Shown piece by piece: positions 17,137 through 25,708 of a stretch of DNA of 64,000 bases (positions are counted from its first letter, which is position 1; each line of letters opens with the position of its first letter). Under the pieces are notes generated by a model. That model was given only the letters and a program-made list of their open reading frames with translations, was not told where the DNA came from and searched no databases. This DNA comes from Caldisericia bacterium. Lineage in GTDB: Bacteria; Caldisericota; Caldisericia; JAAYUI01. The DNA is taken from NCBI GenBank assembly GCA_017999835.1, contig JAGNLA010000002.1, forward strand, positions 35,635 through 99,634, written 5' to 3'. Position numbers and translations under genes: made by a program.

Positions 17137-18240
17137 CTATAGTGTTCCGATTATATGTCTACGGTCGAGTATCAGTCTGCCATCAGGAAGCTGCTTGAGA
17201 GCATCCGATGAATAGAATTTGACATTGACCGTCTTGGGCGATGTTATGCTTGGTGTTACAACTGCCAGGGTTTTCCCCTCGACCAGCTTGTGCATATCTT
17301 CTTCCGTCATGCCATTGAGTTTTGGCAGGACTGGCTGAGGCCATGTAAAAACTGGCAGGAGCAATGAAAGGCAGAATGTTAACGCGATCTTTTTATATAA
17401 ACTTGTGTTACGTCTTTCTTTTGGCGGTTCCAGGAGAGCCAAAGCCCTCTGTGTTACGTCGGATCCAGTGAAATTGGCTGCAGCCGGTGTGGAAATCCTT
17501 GCGACACTGACGAGAGCCTGGGCAAGAGGCAGCGGTGAACCGAGTGCCGTTACGGCCTCTTTATCAGCATTTTTCTCAACTTCAAACAGGTATGATCTGG
17601 TCAATGATTTAGATGGCATGATGAACGCCAGAGATGACATCAAAACCCACAGCCATCTGGACGGAACGTCCTTCCTTCTGATGTGGGAGTATTCATGTGC
17701 GATAATTGCGTCGACGTCTTCTTTTGGAAGGCTCTGTAAGATGGGTCTTCCTATATAAACACCGGTGTGGTCGGAGAAAGCAACCGGTCGGTCACTACCA
17801 ACAAACACTTTCACCGGATTGATGCCCAAAAGTTTTGCTATTTTATCAAAATGCTTTTGTGAATTTCTGTCTATATTGCCATATCCTCTGGTTCTTGATC
17901 TAAGAATGTAAAGACCAAGCGCAAGCCTGGCGATTACAAACGCGAGGATGAGCCATGGAATGGCCAAAACGATATAATGCCAGAACGAATACCCGGTGAC
18001 AGCTTGAACGGAAAATATCTGCATACCTGGATTTTCGTACACCTTCGACAGTTGGAAATTGATTGTCTGTGGGATAAGGTTTGACAGCATGGTCATTCCT
18101 ATGGCAAACCCCAGAAGAGATGCAAGTGACACTGCTAACATTGTGGCGAAGTTTTTTGAAGCCAGTTTAGAGCCGATCCAGAGCCAAAATGTTGGCCAAG
18201 CCAAGATAAACCAGCCGGCCACAATATAGCTATCAAGCAT
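17137..18240 (-). CDS. M56 (BlaR1-like) membrane zinc metalloprotease
   Basis: A 367-residue membrane protein with hydrophobic segments near 5-25, 35-57, 88-112, 190-208 and 262-285. The zinc site is HEYSH (182-186), with the third ligand probably Glu222 in EKNAD. This is the BlaR1/MecR1 metalloprotease module. Unlike true BlaR1 there is no C-terminal penicillin-binding sensor domain; only about 80 outward residues follow the last span, so the signal is unlikely to be a beta-lactam. The start overlaps the BlaI-like gene by 8 bp. By family knowledge it should trigger cleavage of the repressor. Confidence 0.88.
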   Translation of the reverse strand: MLDSYIVAGWFILAWPTFWLWIGSKLASKNFATMLAVSLASLLGFAIGMTMLSNLIPQTINFQLSKVYENPGMQIFSVQAVTGYSFWHYIVLAIPWLILAFVIARLALGLYILRSRTRGYGNIDRNSQKHFDKIAKLLGINPVKVFVGSDRPVAFSDHTGVYIGRPILQSLPKEDVDAIIAHEYSHIRRKDVPSRWLWVLMSSLAFIMPSKSLTRSYLFEVEKNADKEAVTALGSPLPLAQALVSVARISTPAAANFTGSDVTQRALALLEPPKERRNTSLYKKIALTFCLSLLLPVFTWPQPVLPKLNGMTEEDMHKLVEGKTLAVVTPSITSPKTVNVKFYSSDALKQLPDGRLILDRRHIIGTL

Positions 18241-18652
18241 TGTCTTTCCTTTCCTTGATCATGCGTTCGAGCATGTCAAGCTTGGAGCTGTCAGTCTTTT
18301 CAAGCATATCCAGGAACCCTGCCATGACCGGTTCGGTCAAGCTACCCATCACGCTTTCAAGTACTTTGCAGGTTGCCTGGCTGTCCATGTCTTTCCTGTC
18401 GGCTATCGGGCTGTAAAGATATTTGTTGCCATCTTTGAACCTGGCAAGAATACCCTTTTTTGCCAACCTGTCGCAGGTGGTCATGACCGTTGTGTATGCA
18501 TAACCGGAACCGACGACGTCGAGGATGTCTCGAACCGATGCCTTTTCAAGCTTGCAGACTGCGTCGAAGACCTTGTACTCGAGTTTCCCCATGGTCATTC
18601 CGATGCCATCTCTTTCACCTGATACTCTTAAAACTTTATCATTGTTGTTCAT
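18233..18652 (-). CDS. BlaI/MecI-family transcriptional repressor
   Basis: A 139-residue winged-helix protein. The N-terminal half (KLEYKVFDAVCKLEKASVRD, then YTTVMTTCDRLAKKG) follows the BlaI pattern; the C-terminal half should dimerise and hold the cleavage site. The ATG at 18652 has no SD site but lies 7 nt after a -10 element, so the mRNA is probably leaderless. An internal ATG at 18598 would give a protein closer to usual BlaI starts. It should bind the palindrome that overlaps its own -35 and so repress the whole operon. Confidence 0.88.
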   Translation of the reverse strand: MNNNDKVLRVSGERDGIGMTMGKLEYKVFDAVCKLEKASVRDILDVVGSGYAYTTVMTTCDRLAKKGILARFKDGNKYLYSPIADRKDMDSQATCKVLESVMGSLTEPVMAGFLDMLEKTDSSKLDMLERMIKERKDNA

Positions 18653-18659
18653 GGCTCAT

Positions 18660-18688
18660 ATTTTAGTCAACCCATTTACTATTGTCAA
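18660..18688 (-). promoter_or_regulatory. Promoter of the blaI-M56-htrA operon
   Basis: The minus strand reads TTGACA (18683-18688), exactly 17 bp, then TAAAAT (18660-18665). The -35 is a perfect consensus. The -10 ends 7 nt before the ATG at 18652, predicting a leaderless transcript. Confidence 0.8.
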
Positions 18689-18693
18689 TAGTA
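18677..18693. promoter_or_regulatory. Palindromic operator, probable BlaI-type site
   Basis: TACTATTG-T-CAATAGTA is a perfect inverted repeat with 8-bp arms. BlaI/MecI sites carry TACTAC...GTAGTA half-sites, so the outer TACTA/TAGTA matches. It covers the -35 of the operon promoter. A plus-strand TATAAT lies 17 bp to its right (18710-18715), so a divergent transcript might share the control. Confidence 0.7.
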
Positions 18694-18744
18694 GTATATT
18701 AAGAACCGGTATAATCAAGTTTTTCAAGTTTGTTGAGAGTTTTT

Positions 18745-18812
18745 CGCGTATTAGGATTTTCAAAGAAGGATTCCGAGGTAAAACCTGTTTAACCTGTCAA
18801 TGCTAATACGCG
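18745..18812 (+). other. Long-range inverted repeat, possible structured leader
   Basis: A perfect 10-bp inverted repeat, CGCGTATTAG (18745-18754) with CTAATACGCG (18803-18812), encloses 48 nt. It lies just after a plus-strand TATAAT (18710-18715) and just before AGGAGG and ATG (18832), so a transcript from that promoter would fold this element in its leader. I match it to no known riboswitch. Confidence 0.35.
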
Positions 18813-18831
18813 TTGACTAGGAGGAAAGTTG

Positions 18832-18966
18832 ATGAAAGTTTTAATCAATCACTTCTCGCTCGTCAAAAACAGATACCAGATGACTAAAAGTTATCTCCCC
18901 TGTCTACCCAGTTCCCACTCGTCTTTGCCTGGGAGGCTGTCGCCATCCATAATGTCGATTGGATAG
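18832..18966 (+). CDS. Possible small ORF (44 residues) overlapping the purF 3' end
   Basis: A strong AGGAGG about 8 nt before the ATG at 18832 opens a 44-codon frame that ends inside purF on the other strand. The first half looks peptide-like (basic and hydrophobic); the second half is Ser/Pro-rich because it is antisense to purF. It may be a leader peptide, the cut 5' end of a lost gene, or chance. No homologue recognised. Confidence 0.25.
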   Translation: MKVLINHFSLVKNRYQMTKSYLPCLPSSHSSLPGRLSPSIMSIG

Positions 18967-20306
18967 TCTCCTGTCAGGCATGCGGTGCAAAACTGGCTGT
19001 ACGAGCCGCCGCACGCACGCAGCAACCCTTCAAGGCTCAGGTACTGAAGGTGGTCAGCTCCGATGACTTTCCTGATTTCATCAATGCTGTGGTCTGAAGC
19101 GATGAGATCCTTTTTTACGCCTGTGTCGATGCCGTAAAAACACGGATAAGCAACAGGAGGGCTTGATATTGCAAGCGAAACTTTAGCCGCTCCGGCATCC
19201 TTGAGTTTTTTTACCAGTATTTTTGTGGTGGTGCCTCGGACAATCGAGTCCTCGATGACCTTGACATTTTTTCCTTTTACAAGTGAACTCATGACGTTGA
19301 GTTTGATTCTGACAGCTTCCTCGCGCTGGCTTTGTTCTGGTTGGATAAACGTCCTGCCAACGTAGTGGTTCTTGATGATTGCCGGCACAAGCGGAATCCC
19401 ACGCTCACGGGAGAAACCGAACGCTGCCGGGTTGCCAGTTTCCGGTACCGGAACGACGATATCCGAGTCCTTCTCAGGATCTTCCTTGGCAAGTTCAGCG
19501 CCCATGTCAGACCTGGCCTCCCAAAGAAGTTTGTTTTTGATGATTGAGTCTGGACGAGCAAAATAAATGTACTCAAAAATGCAGGTTTTGCTCTCTGGCA
19601 TTGCATGTTCAAACTGGCCAACGGTTTCAAGCGTCTCCAGGTTTATTATCTCTCCAGGCTTAAGCTCACGAAGAATTTTGCCACCAATTGCATCGATTGC
19701 GCAGGATTCAGACGAAAGGATGCCAGCGCCGTCTTTTACGCCAATGGTCAATGGTCTGATTCCGGCTGGGTCACGGAATCCGTACATCCTGCCATTTGTC
19801 ATGCAGCAGGCAGAATAGGTTCCACGGACATAGCTCATATATTTGAGGATGCCTTTAACAAGGTCGCCTTCGTGCTGCCAGTTGTAGAAAATCGATTTTG
19901 CAATCAACTCTGCATCGTTTGTTGAGTAGAACGTGAACCCCTTACCCTGGAGAAACTGTCTTTGTGAAGAATAGTTAACCACGTCACCGTTTGAGGCTAC
20001 CCAGAAGTTTGAGGTGGCATAGTGTGGTTGCGCGTTGTCCTTGGTGTTGACGCCTTTTGTTGAATATCTCACATGACCGAGAGAGTAGCGGCTCTGCATC
20101 TCCACAAGTTTGCCCTTGGAGAAGATGTTGATGACCACACCCATATCCTTGTGGCAGGTGAAGATGTTGGGTTCCTGGAAAGTGACCATGCCTGCTGCTT
20201 CCTGGCCCCTATGCTGCAAGGCCAGCAAACCTACATAGTTGAGGTATGCGGCATTTGGATGCCCTGCAATGGCAAACACTCCACACTCTTCATGCAATTC
20301 CTGCAT
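18891..20306 (-). CDS. purF: Amidophosphoribosyltransferase
   Basis: A 471-residue enzyme for the first step of purine synthesis: PRPP plus glutamine to phosphoribosylamine. It belongs to the class with a short propeptide and an iron-sulfur cluster. The ATG at 20306 has GGAGGTG at 7 nt. Seven residues precede the nucleophile Cys (HEECGVFAI), to be removed on maturation. LQHRGQEAAGM and GHVRYSTKG belong to the glutaminase domain; VKVIEDSIVRGTTTKILV is the PRPP loop. Four likely cluster Cys are present (KTCIFEY, YPCFYGID, QFCTACLTG), as in the Bacillus subtilis enzyme. It stands alone, away from other pur genes. Confidence 0.95.
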   Translation of the reverse strand: MQELHEECGVFAIAGHPNAAYLNYVGLLALQHRGQEAAGMVTFQEPNIFTCHKDMGVVINIFSKGKLVEMQSRYSLGHVRYSTKGVNTKDNAQPHYATSNFWVASNGDVVNYSSQRQFLQGKGFTFYSTNDAELIAKSIFYNWQHEGDLVKGILKYMSYVRGTYSACCMTNGRMYGFRDPAGIRPLTIGVKDGAGILSSESCAIDAIGGKILRELKPGEIINLETLETVGQFEHAMPESKTCIFEYIYFARPDSIIKNKLLWEARSDMGAELAKEDPEKDSDIVVPVPETGNPAAFGFSRERGIPLVPAIIKNHYVGRTFIQPEQSQREEAVRIKLNVMSSLVKGKNVKVIEDSIVRGTTTKILVKKLKDAGAAKVSLAISSPPVAYPCFYGIDTGVKKDLIASDHSIDEIRKVIGADHLQYLSLEGLLRACGGSYSQFCTACLTGDYPIDIMDGDSLPGKDEWELGRQGR

Positions 20307-20430
20307 TCTCGGCACCTCCAAAGGGAGACTATCGCATTTTGAAAAGGAAATCTTACTCTAAATGATAACAGGTTTTGTTAAGAGATGGAATATGACTTGT
20401 ATTGTTGCCTTTACGCCAAGAGTCAATGAG

Positions 20431-21762
20431 TCAATGATCGATATCAACATCTCGATGGTGTCTTTCCAGTTCGTCTTGGCTGATGAAATATATCTCTTTT
20501 TCTGAATACAAGTATAAGCCATTTTCTATATTGGTTTTATTCAAATGATGGTAAAAATAATTACCAGATACTAATTTTTCAGTTTCAAAACGAAAAACAT
20601 AAAACTTGCCGAATGCATTACCATTATATGCAAAAACTCTGGCATCGTTTGCTGTAACAATCATCTGTGCCAGTGGATTTGAATTGCGGTTATCCCAACC
20701 AAGCAACCTAAACGGTCCAAAAGATATCGTCTTCAAATCTTCATTTTCTACGTGACTGTAATACAAAAAGTTGTTAGGTGTTAACAAGAAAGCATTGTCG
20801 ACAGAACTGATCGGACGCAACACATCAAAAGTCTTAACTTTATATTCATCTTTGTAGTCATAAATATCTACAAAATGTATTTTTTTGTCTGATGCGACTG
20901 CAAGATATCTTGAGGATTTATTGAAATATTTTGGATTAGCTATTCTAGCAGGTGCCTCATTTTTGTCAGTTACGGCGATTGACTTTCTAATTATTAGGTT
21001 GTTATCTTTGTAATCATAAATATTCAGCCTTGAACCATCAAAACTATAAAGTTTGTAATGTGAAGGTTTGAAGTCACGAAAGATGTCGTATACGGTGTTA
21101 TCCTTACTTGATGTCAACAACTTTAAATGTCCAGACAAGTCATAGAATGACATCGAGTTATTTGTTGAATCTCTGCAAACAATTAAATATTCATCATTAT
21201 TATCATTGATAACGCCGATAACACCGTCTGCTTGAATTGGTCCAGAAAATACTATGGACATCTTTGATGTATTTTTAATTTCATCACTGTTCATCGGCCA
21301 ACTTTTACTTTGGTAGTTAATTCTAATCAAATCCAATATATTATCATTTTTTTGTTTAGAGATGGCATAGACGTAATAAAATTCTTTATCTTTATTGGCA
21401 AGAAGTTGATAGGTCACATCCAACGGTTTACCGCTTAGCTTGCAGAAATCCAATTCAACGTTTAGCAACGGAGAATCGTAGATGACCAGACGATTTTTTT
21501 CTATCAAGAGAGGATTATATCCATCGTTAATAAAACCCAATACTTCACCGGGCTTCTTAGGAAATGTTCTGTATTCTACATTTGGGTCATAGAACATTAA
21601 GAATATCTGATACACAAGAAGTACTAGGAAGCCAAGAGTAAATAGTGTAAGTAAAACAATAAAAGGTATACTCTTCTTCATACTTTCTGATTTTTTCTTT
21701 TCATCCTCACTTAAAAAATTATAAGAATTCTCAAGCTTTTGACAAGCGAGCAGATCTTCCAT
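20431..21762 (-). CDS. Single-span membrane protein of unknown function
   Basis: A 443-residue protein. After about 30 charged residues (LSEDEKKKSES) comes one membrane span, roughly 32-58, then an outward domain of about 380 residues rich in Asp, Asn, Lys and Tyr with repeating short beta-like stretches (for example VVIYD-type, DIYDYKDEYKVKTFDV). The rhythm suggests a beta-propeller or similar all-beta domain, which is inference. The gene is visibly richer in A+T than its neighbours. It starts 3 bp after the acyltransferase gene and is probably cotranscribed with it. I do not recognise the family. Confidence 0.7.
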   Translation of the reverse strand: MEDLLACQKLENSYNFLSEDEKKKSESMKKSIPFIVLLTLFTLGFLVLLVYQIFLMFYDPNVEYRTFPKKPGEVLGFINDGYNPLLIEKNRLVIYDSPLLNVELDFCKLSGKPLDVTYQLLANKDKEFYYVYAISKQKNDNILDLIRINYQSKSWPMNSDEIKNTSKMSIVFSGPIQADGVIGVINDNNDEYLIVCRDSTNNSMSFYDLSGHLKLLTSSKDNTVYDIFRDFKPSHYKLYSFDGSRLNIYDYKDNNLIIRKSIAVTDKNEAPARIANPKYFNKSSRYLAVASDKKIHFVDIYDYKDEYKVKTFDVLRPISSVDNAFLLTPNNFLYYSHVENEDLKTISFGPFRLLGWDNRNSNPLAQMIVTANDARVFAYNGNAFGKFYVFRFETEKLVSGNYFYHHLNKTNIENGLYLYSEKEIYFISQDELERHHRDVDIDH

Positions 21763-21765
21763 TAT

Positions 21766-22839
21766 TTACAAAATCTTTTTGAGTATCGGCACCAATCTTG
21801 CAGCCCAGGCAAGGACAAACGTCAGAGGCACGCAAAGCGCAGACAGGGCAAGCCACAACACCAAAGGATGCAAACTAGCATTGCCAAAGGTCAGTGCTAC
21901 AAAAACCAGCACAATTGCATGAAGCACATACACACCGTACCCGGTTTCGGTCAGGAAATCCCAGAGCTTCGTTCTGCGGTTGAGCCAGATGCCAGCTCCA
22001 TGAATGAAAACAAACGAAGCAGAAATCAAAAGCACGGACTCCCATAAAACTCTGACGACTGATTGCACCGTCATTCCGCCATTGAAAGGCTGCGAGGAGA
22101 TCAAAGGCCAGACGCAAACACAGGCAAGCATAATCGCAAGACAAATCCTGAACTGGCGGTTGGTTGTCCTCTCAAGCCAGCCCGACTGCCAGGCTGCCAT
22201 GCCAACAAAAGGCATGACCAAAAACTGTGGCATAAATGCCAGATGGAAACCCCAAAGAAAAGTTCCTACAGGTACCCAAATCCTGACGACAAAAGTTGCA
22301 ACTGACAAAACCAAACCAAAGATGGCAATATTCATCCATGATGGAAACTTTATCTTGTCAAACCTAAGCTTGGTGACAACGGGCGGAAGGCTGACAGAGC
22401 AAAAGAAAAGTATGATGGCAAACCACAGGGGGCCTGTGCCAATGACTTTGAATTTCAGCCACTCGTCGGTGACAAATGAGGCAAGTGTTGTTGTCCCTTG
22501 CCTGCCTGCAAAAACCAGGAGCGGATTGACCAAAACAATGTAAAGCAGCGACGGAATGCCCAGTTTTACCAGGCGGCTTTCGGTGAAGCCTTTGTGTCTG
22601 CTCTCGTAGATTCTTACAGCAATGGCGCCTGTCACCAAAAAGAAAACGCCAAGCAGCCAAGGGCGAAGCACGCCGACAAACCAGGTTGAAATAAAAGATG
22701 TGACTGGGTCAGGGGTTCCGATTTTGACGTACCAGGGTGTTGCCTGGCCAAAAACCCCGCTCATGTTGAGGAAAATGACCACGCTGACAAGGATCACCCT
22801 TATCTGGTCGAGATAGTAGCCGTCGTTTCTGTCGTGCAT
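21766..22839 (-). CDS. Acyltransferase 3 family membrane protein
   Basis: A 357-residue protein with about ten membrane spans. The N-terminal block (DQIRVILVSVVIFLNMS), GVFFLVTGAIAVRIYES and RLVKLGIPSLLYIV follow the acyltransferase-3 pattern, in which an O-acyl group is added to surface sugars; the usual early His of the family is replaced by Asn in FLNMS, so activity is less certain. I choose the ATG at 22839; a GTG at 22857 is in frame but unsupported. The ATG lacks an SD site but follows AATAAT by 7 nt. Likely modifies an extracytoplasmic glycan or lipid. Confidence 0.75.
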   Translation of the reverse strand: MHDRNDGYYLDQIRVILVSVVIFLNMSGVFGQATPWYVKIGTPDPVTSFISTWFVGVLRPWLLGVFFLVTGAIAVRIYESRHKGFTESRLVKLGIPSLLYIVLVNPLLVFAGRQGTTTLASFVTDEWLKFKVIGTGPLWFAIILFFCSVSLPPVVTKLRFDKIKFPSWMNIAIFGLVLSVATFVVRIWVPVGTFLWGFHLAFMPQFLVMPFVGMAAWQSGWLERTTNRQFRICLAIMLACVCVWPLISSQPFNGGMTVQSVVRVLWESVLLISASFVFIHGAGIWLNRRTKLWDFLTETGYGVYVLHAIVLVFVALTFGNASLHPLVLWLALSALCVPLTFVLAWAARLVPILKKIL

Positions 22840-22846
22840 GGTCTCA

Positions 22847-22876
22847 ATTATTGTCACGCAAACAGCAAAACATCAA
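22847..22876 (-). promoter_or_regulatory. Possible leaderless promoter of the acyltransferase gene
   Basis: The minus strand has TTGATG (22871-22876), 18 bp, then AATAAT (22847-22852), which ends 7 nt before the ATG at 22839. The -10 matches five of six consensus bases. Confidence 0.4.
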
Positions 22877-22892
22877 GGCACAGCAACGCCAC

Positions 22893-23036
22893 TCACGAAA
22901 TATTCGAAACGATTAGGGCAATCAGCCAGACGACCGTGGCAAACACGGCCAAAACAAAAATTGAAAACAACAATATCTGGAACTTGCTTGCACCGCTCGA
23001 GATTATCCTTATTCCTTCATGCCTCTGAATCTTCAT
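22893..23036 (-). CDS. Small single-span membrane protein (47 residues)
   Basis: The ATG at 23036 has GGAGGA about 6 nt upstream, which decides this start over a longer frame. A short basic N terminus is followed by one strongly hydrophobic segment (about residues 19-43) that ends the protein. It lies 53 bp upstream of the acyltransferase gene on the same strand. Unrecognised; small membrane proteins like this often modulate a larger partner, but nothing here proves one. Confidence 0.55.
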   Translation of the reverse strand: MKIQRHEGIRIISSGASKFQILLFSIFVLAVFATVVWLIALIVSNIS

Positions 23037-23112
23037 GCAATCCTCCACAAAGATTATATGGGAAATTGGGTTTTGGGGCAATATTTGTGTTGTAGGTATT
23101 GGAACAAAGTTA

Positions 23113-23140
23113 TTGACAAGCCTGCCTCAAATGTTACTTT
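23113..23140 (+). promoter_or_regulatory. Promoter of the DUF2971 gene
   Basis: TTGACA (23113-23118), 16 bp, TACTTT (23135-23140). The -35 is perfect. Start of transcription near 23147 would leave a short leader containing the GGAGG site. Confidence 0.55.
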
Positions 23141-23170
23141 ATTAGTAAATGAGCATTTTGCGGAGGTTTC

Positions 23171-24058
23171 ATGATACTGTATCATTATTGTTCGGTGGAG
23201 AAGTTCTTTAAGATAATTGAAAGCAAAACATTGAGACTTACAGATCTAGCTCATACTAATGATTCACTGGAAGTTAAATATGGGCTTGACCAGCTTTATA
23301 AATATTATTTTGAGTTAACAAAAAAAGAACCAAGTGAAGAGTTAAAGAAAATGATGTGGTTGAATAACCGAGGCGCCTATGCAACTTGCTTTTCAGAAAA
23401 TGGTGATATGTTAAGTCAATGGAGAGGATATGCAGATGATGGAAAAGGGTTTTCAATTGGATTTGATTTTGATGCACTAGATATTGACAGAAAATACCCT
23501 TGGAATAGTTGTTCAAAAAAAGATGCTTTTGCATATGAAAAGATCATATACAATTACGATGATGTGAGAAATATTCTCAATAACAACGATATACTAAAAC
23601 AGCGTTGTGCTGATACAGACAAAATACCTACACTGGGTAATATTTATTCCATAATAGTAAATGCGGAATCGAACCCAAAAGAATTTGATAATATCTATTG
23701 TGGTCTAGGTGACATTACTTTTTTTATAAAAAATCCAGCTTTCGAGGAAGAAAAAGAATGGAGGATTGTTTATCGAGACATATTTTATAATACAATTGAT
23801 ATACAAAGAAAATATGAGAATATTCAAGAGTTTGATCACTTGGGTCAAAAACATTTCTATATGAAAAACGATATAGTTTCTAGTTATTTTGAATGGAATT
23901 TCATGGAACTAATGCCAAACAACCCAATAAAAAACATTGTGTTTGGACCTAACTGCAAATGCAGTGCTGATGACATTAAATTGTTACTATATAATAATGG
24001 TTTTGAAGTAATAAATACAATATGTTTTCTAAGATCAAATGCAAGCTATCGAATCTAA
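23171..24058 (+). CDS. DUF2971 family protein
   Basis: A 295-residue cytoplasmic protein. The start LYHYCSVEKFFKIIESKTLR, the early LTDLAHTNDSLE, and the block CFSENGDMLSQWRGYADDGK followed by GFSIGFD are the signature of DUF2971, and KNIVFGPNC near the end fits too. The biochemical role of the family is not established; members are scattered and often sit in variable regions. GGAGG precedes the ATG. The gene is much richer in A+T than guaA on its right, is alone on its strand, and was probably acquired horizontally. Confidence 0.85.
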   Translation: MILYHYCSVEKFFKIIESKTLRLTDLAHTNDSLEVKYGLDQLYKYYFELTKKEPSEELKKMMWLNNRGAYATCFSENGDMLSQWRGYADDGKGFSIGFDFDALDIDRKYPWNSCSKKDAFAYEKIIYNYDDVRNILNNNDILKQRCADTDKIPTLGNIYSIIVNAESNPKEFDNIYCGLGDITFFIKNPAFEEEKEWRIVYRDIFYNTIDIQRKYENIQEFDHLGQKHFYMKNDIVSSYFEWNFMELMPNNPIKNIVFGPNCKCSADDIKLLLYNNGFEVINTICFLRSNASYRI

Positions 24059-24199
24059 CTATAAAGAATCAATATTCGCTATCTTTTGTATCATCGGTTA
24101 TTAACATTTCCGCAGGAATAATGAAATCGTTTGGCTTTGCCACCGATTTCTTGATAACCTTAGAGATTGCAGGCTAGTTTACCCGACCGAAGGTCGTGT

Positions 24200-25708
24200 T
24201 TACTCCCACTCTATTGTTCCCGGCGGCTTATTCGTGATGTCGTAAACCACCCTGCCGATTTCGCGGATTTCGCCGGTGATGCGGGTTGCAATGCGGTCGA
24301 GAATTTCGTATGGAACCTTGGTCCACTCGGCTGTCATGTAGTCGTGGGTGGAAACGGCGCGCACCGCGCAAACCGACTGGTACGAACGCTCGTCACCCTT
24401 GACGCCAACGGTTTGGATGGGCAGCAGCACTGCAAAATACTGGTCTGAAAGACCGGTGCTGTCAAGCTCCTCGCGAACTATTTTGTCAGCCCTGCCCAGA
24501 ACGGCAAGCTTGACCGGTGTGACTTCGCCAATAATCCTGATTGCAAGGCCTGGGCCTGGGAATGGTTGGCGGCTGGTCAAGTGCTTTGGAATACCGAGTT
24601 CTGAGCCAAGCTCGCGAACTTCGTCTTTGAACAGGCTTTTGACTGGTTCGATGGGGGTGAGTTTCATGTCGTCCGGCAAACCGCCAACGTTGTGGTGGCT
24701 TTTTATCTTGTCGGTCAGCCCGGAAACACCGCCAGAGGACTCGATGATGTCAGGGTAAAGCGTGCCCTGGGCAAGCCAGTTGGCGTTCGGGAACAGGTGT
24801 ATCGCCTTCTCAAACTCCTCAATGAAAAGCTTGCCGATAATTTTTCTTTTCTGTTCTGGTTCGGTGACACCGGCAAGGCTTGAGATGAACATCTGTGAGG
24901 CATCGATAAGCGTGGGTTTTAAGCCAAGGTTTGAAAGGGTCGCAATCACCTCGTCCCGTTCACCCATGCGGAGGAATCCGTGATCCACAAAGAAAACGTG
25001 AAGCTGGTCGCCGATTGCCTTGTGCATGAGCACGGCCGTGACCACAGAATCCACTCCGCCAGAAACGGCGGCAATGACATGGTCTGTGCCAACGGTTTTT
25101 TTGATCCACTCAGTTTGAGCTGCCGCAAAGCTGCTCATCTTCCACAAAGGGTCTTCCTTGCAGATACCAAGCACGAAATTCTCAAGAATCTCTGAGCCAT
25201 TCTGTGTATGGGAAACCTCAGGATGGAACTGAAGACCGTAGAACTGCTTTGATACATTTTGCACAGCAGCGATTGGACAGGACTCCGAGGACGCAATAAC
25301 CTCAAAACCTTCTGGAATTGTGTTCACCGAATCACCGTGGCTCATCCAGGTGATCATCTTTGCCGGCAGACCTTTAAACAGTGGAACATTGTTTACAATG
25401 TTTGTCTCGGTGCGACCGTATTCGCCGACAACCCTTGTCACTTGAGCTCCAAAAAACTTTGCTGTCATCTGTAGTCCATAGCACAAACCCAGTATTGGTA
25501 TGCCAAGATTGTAGATGCCCAGGTCAACGGTTGGGGAACTGTCATTAGACGTCGATTTTGGTGAGCCTGAAAGCACTATGCCTTTGTAGGTTTTGAGTTC
25601 CTCAGATTTTGTCCAGTAAGGAAGGACTTCGCAATAGACATGAGCTTCCCTGATGCGCCTTGCGATAAGCTGGGTATACTGGGAACCAAAATCGAGTATG
25701 GCTATCAT
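24200..25708 (-). CDS. guaA: GMP synthase (glutamine-hydrolysing)
   Basis: A 502-residue enzyme converting XMP to GMP. The glutaminase domain comes first, with the nucleophile Cys in GLCYGLQ and His/Glu in FHPEVSHT. The ATP pyrophosphatase domain follows with the P-loop AVSGGVDSVV near residue 215, and the C-terminal dimerisation domain ends with TNKPPGTIEWE. Length is normal. The ATG overlaps the def stop by 4 bp, so it is the third gene of a priA-def-guaA operon. Confidence 0.97.
   Translation of the reverse strand: MIAILDFGSQYTQLIARRIREAHVYCEVLPYWTKSEELKTYKGIVLSGSPKSTSNDSSPTVDLGIYNLGIPILGLCYGLQMTAKFFGAQVTRVVGEYGRTETNIVNNVPLFKGLPAKMITWMSHGDSVNTIPEGFEVIASSESCPIAAVQNVSKQFYGLQFHPEVSHTQNGSEILENFVLGICKEDPLWKMSSFAAAQTEWIKKTVGTDHVIAAVSGGVDSVVTAVLMHKAIGDQLHVFFVDHGFLRMGERDEVIATLSNLGLKPTLIDASQMFISSLAGVTEPEQKRKIIGKLFIEEFEKAIHLFPNANWLAQGTLYPDIIESSGGVSGLTDKIKSHHNVGGLPDDMKLTPIEPVKSLFKDEVRELGSELGIPKHLTSRQPFPGPGLAIRIIGEVTPVKLAVLGRADKIVREELDSTGLSDQYFAVLLPIQTVGVKGDERSYQSVCAVRAVSTHDYMTAEWTKVPYEILDRIATRITGEIREIGRVVYDITNKPPGTIEWE

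Noticed and set aside
17137..18652. Beta-lactam resistance (BlaI/BlaR1) system
   Set aside because: The membrane protein lacks a penicillin-binding domain and no beta-lactamase or PBP2a gene is present; the downstream gene is an HtrA protease.
24170..24200. CGACC-TTC-GGTCG hairpin after guaA as terminator
   Set aside because: The stem is short and there is no T run on the minus strand. It may stabilise the RNA end, but I cannot call it a terminator.
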